A DNA stretch of 64,000 nt from assembly GCA_022316685.1 (NCBI GenBank), contig JAKJHU010000046.1, positions 8,221,001 through 8,285,000 of the forward strand, in the 5' to 3' direction. Positions 62,189-64,000 of this stretch are shown here, piece after piece. Made by a program: the position numbers and the translations under genes. Source of the DNA: Progne subis subis. Its lineage: Eukaryota > Chordata > Aves > Passeriformes > Hirundinidae. The notes beneath the pieces are model-generated. The model ran no database searches and was not told where the DNA came from. It saw nothing but the letters and a program-made list of their open reading frames with translations. Every line of letters begins with the position of its first letter. The stretch's first letter is position 1.

Positions 62189-62226
62189 AAAAAAAATTTA
62201 AAAAATTAAAAAAAAAAAAAAAAAAA
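62189..62226. repeat. A-rich low-complexity tract beside the CpG island
   Basis: A runs interrupted by TTT and TT. On the minus strand it is a T-rich tract about 95 nt after the candidate first-exon donor. Confidence 0.9.
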
Positions 62227-62279
62227 GACAGCAATTTGGAAGACAAGAGTGGGGAGGGATGGGGAGGGAGGGCTGTGGA

Positions 62280-62470
62280 GGGAGCGGTGCCGCGGTGCCC
62301 GAGCCCGGCGCGCCTTACCTGTAGCCGCGGCGGGCGGCGGAGGCAGCTCCGCGCAGCGCGGCAGCCGCCGAGCTCTGCGCCCTTCGCCCGGCGAGCGAGC
62401 CCGCCCACGGCCCGGCGTGGGCGGCACAGGAGATGGATGCTCCCCTGCTGTCGCTCGCTCAAGCCCCCAC
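62280..62470 (-). promoter_or_regulatory. CpG island, candidate GABRP promoter and untranslated first exon
   Basis: A GC- and CpG-dense block in an otherwise AT-rich window. It contains Sp1-type GC boxes on both strands (62401-62406 and 62419-62424) and shows no TATA box. On the minus strand it contains a strong splice donor, CTACAG|GTAAGG, with the exon ending at 62319. The next usable minus-strand acceptor I see is the one at 54259 in front of the GABRP start-codon exon, 7.9 kb away. I infer that this is the promoter and first non-coding exon of GABRP. It could instead serve a divergent or unrelated transcript. Open frames crossing it are composition artefacts. Confidence 0.55.
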
Positions 62471-63220
62471 AGGAGCCTCTAAGCGTTGCCCTTTCCCTGC
62501 TGCTCGTCCTTTGCTTAATCTGGTCTACAGCCCTTTTCAGTTCCAAGCGTGTTCGGGGGAAAGGATGCCAGACAGAGAAGTGGCGAGGGATGGCTAGCAC
62601 ACAAAAGTCGGGGCAACGCTTCCCGTGGCTTCTTTTTCTGCCATACCTCCGTGACAGAGCTTGCATGAAACTTCCTGCTGATTGCCTCTGTTTTTCTTCT
62701 TGCAATTGTCACATCCCAACTATCCTCAGTAGAAACTTCCACCCTTGTTGTCTGTTTGATGCGGAAATGTTCTGGGTGCCTTTGAGTAGCATTGTTCAGT
62801 CTTTCCAGAAGTGAAAAGTGTTCGTTTTGTAGATGTTGCTTTCCTGTCTGACCTCTCACTTTAGGAGCTGCTGGCAGTTTTCAAAGAGACCAAAGCAGCA
62901 CTTTCTCTGGGGAAACACCATTCCACAAAATTTAAGATAAAGGAAACCACTTAAGGAATGTGATTACCAACAAAGATTGCATTAAGAAAAACAACTTCAG
63001 ACAGAATTTAACACCTGCTGTCAGAAATCATTTCCTGTGACTACAATATTGTGGATGAGGGGGATACATAGGAATACACCAAACCCTTCCTAATGCAGTC
63101 ACCAGTAGTAAAACACAGTGGTATTGGTGCAAGGTGAGAAGCTGGGGAAAGAAGATGATTTTGACTATTTCAGTTTCAAATCCTGACGCTGTTTTTTGGG
63201 ATTAAAGTGTTGATAACTTT

Positions 63221-63286
63221 TGAGGCTGAGAGGTCTCAACTCTGTATCTTCTTCTGAGGCTGAGAGGTCTCAATCCTATATCTTCT
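63221..63286. repeat. 34-bp tandem duplication
   Basis: TGAGGCTGAGAGGTCTCAAC followed by TCTGTATCTTCT is repeated with two mismatches at 63255-63286. The core GAGAGGTCTC in each unit is itself a near-perfect palindrome. Confidence 0.9.
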
Positions 63287-63370
63287 AGCAGTAAAATACC
63301 TCACGTTTCTCTTCATTGAACATGTTAGTCTCAATTCATGTCAGAAGAAAGCATATGTTGTTTGCTTTTT

Positions 63371-63632
63371 CACAGAATTAAAGAACAGTTTTGGCTGGAA
63401 AAGACCTTTAAAGGTCATCAAGTCCAACGCCCTGTCCTGGGCAGCAACATCATTTGCTGTATCAGGTTGCTCAGAGCCCCATCCATCCTGGCCTTGAACC
63501 CTTCCAGGGATGGGGCATCTACAGCTTCTCTGGGCAACCTGTGCCAGTGTTTCACCAATGCCATAAAAATGTGTTCTTTATCTAGTCTGAATCTACCTCC
63601 TTTTAGTTTAAAACCTTTGCCCCTTGTCCTTT
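63371..63632 (-). mobile_element. CR1 LINE, 5'-truncated 3' end
   Basis: The plus strand reads as the antisense of a CR1 tail. It begins with an ACAGAAT-type end, then GGCTGGAAAAGACCTTTAAA, GTCATCAAGTCCAAC, GCCTTGAACCCTTCCAGGGA, CAGCTTCTCTGGGCAACCTG and GTTTAAAACCTTTGCCCCTTG. This is the most common bird interspersed repeat. Only a short 3' piece of the reverse-transcriptase end plus the 3' UTR remains, so it is dead. The two open frames over it are repeat shadows. Confidence 0.93.
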
Positions 63633-64000
63633 TTCTTAACTTTATTTTAAAGCTAGTTACAGACATGATGCACCAAGAGGCTATTTGATATCACATATCT
63701 GCTGTGACTACACTGGAAGCTCCCCCCAGGTTACAGAACATGGGAAGATCTGAGGCTCAGACTAGGAGAGGCAAAACACATCTTTACATGGCAAAAAAAT
63801 GGAGCAGATATCTCTACTGTTGTTTGCCTTTCTGTTGTTATCGCTAAAGCTCTTGTTACTGCATCTGTAGGAGGGAGAAATTAAAGAAATGTAAAAACCA
63901 TTCTTTCCTGCACATGTTGAATATTGATCCAATTCTAAGTCAAGGATATGTGCTGAGCATGCCTGCTCTGGGATAGTTCCCCCCCATATCTCATTTGAAC

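Larger units (their letters stand above)
54259..62318 (-). other. Presumed 5' UTR intron of GABRP
   Basis: No coding exon recognised. It holds a poly(A) tract (54753-54768), a CR1 tail (54851-54903), an ERVL LTR fragment (about 57480-57850), an 11-bp hairpin (60974-61004), a 20-bp palindrome (61026-61045) and an A-rich run (62189-62226). Its status as an intron depends on the CpG island being the first exon. Confidence 0.5.
62480..64000. other. 5' flank of the CpG island, no gene recognised
   Basis: It contains the tandem duplication (63221-63286) and the CR1 element (63371-63632). A 192-codon plus-strand frame running out of the CpG island (62236-62814) has no known domain and is probably a GC artefact. 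Confidence 0.6.

Noticed and set aside
62052..62814. Long open frames on both strands through the CpG island (217 and 192 codons)
   Set aside because: Pro/Arg/Ala-rich products of GC composition, with no domain. One runs through the poly(A) tract into AT-rich sequence.
63338..63688. 116- and 82-codon frames near the right end
   Set aside because: They translate the CR1 3' end, an interspersed repeat fragment.
1..64000. Undescribed multi-gene system, CRISPR array, operon or tRNA/rRNA gene
   Set aside because: Nothing of this kind is visible. The window is a single vertebrate gene with long introns and repeats.

Overview
The window is vertebrate nuclear DNA, almost certainly from a bird. It is AT-rich and gene-sparse with long introns. 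It carries CR1 LINE tails with the typical avian 3' sequence (63371-63632 and 54851-54903), a fragment of the avian ERVL-type LTR (about 57480-57850), and a clean solo LTR of another endogenous retrovirus (22184-22863). I see no bacterial-style operon, rRNA, tRNA or CRISPR array.

One protein-coding gene is clear, and its coding part is complete. It is GABRP, the pi subunit of the GABA-A receptor, on the minus strand. Nine coding exons run from the start codon at 54225 down to the stop codon at 15998. In transcription order they are 54225-54170, 48949-48846, 39795-39728, 38480-38263, 37633-37551, 33122-32985, 23680-23528, 21960-21767 and 16312-15998. All eight coding introns are GT-AG, every phase joins in frame, and the sum is 1329 nt (442 residues plus stop), close to the 440 residues of human GABRP. 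The product has a signal peptide, an extracellular ligand-binding domain with an intact Cys-loop, an anion-selective Pro-Ala-Arg M2 pore, four membrane segments, and a divergent acidic M3-M4 loop.

The start-codon exon has its own splice acceptor at 54259, so at least one untranslated exon lies further upstream. A CpG island at about 62280-62470 contains a strong minus-strand splice donor (exon end 62319) and is the best candidate for promoter and first exon. Tandem poly(A) signals at 15697-15680 would end the mRNA near 15660.

Region by region: 1-15660 is the 3' flank, with simple repeats and one short GC-rich block at about 12380-12475. 15660-54258 is GABRP, with a sense-oriented solo LTR in the intron just before the M2 exon and a small intronic CpG cluster near 47310-47460. 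54259-62318 is the presumed 5' intron, with a CR1 tail, an ERVL LTR fragment, a hairpin and a 20-bp palindrome. 62480-64000 is the upstream flank, with a short tandem duplication and a CR1 element. In human the neighbours are KCNIP1 (upstream) and RANBP17 (downstream), but I could not recognise exons of either here. I found no convincing undescribed multi-gene system. The most useful leads concern promoter choice, LTR influence and splicing of GABRP.
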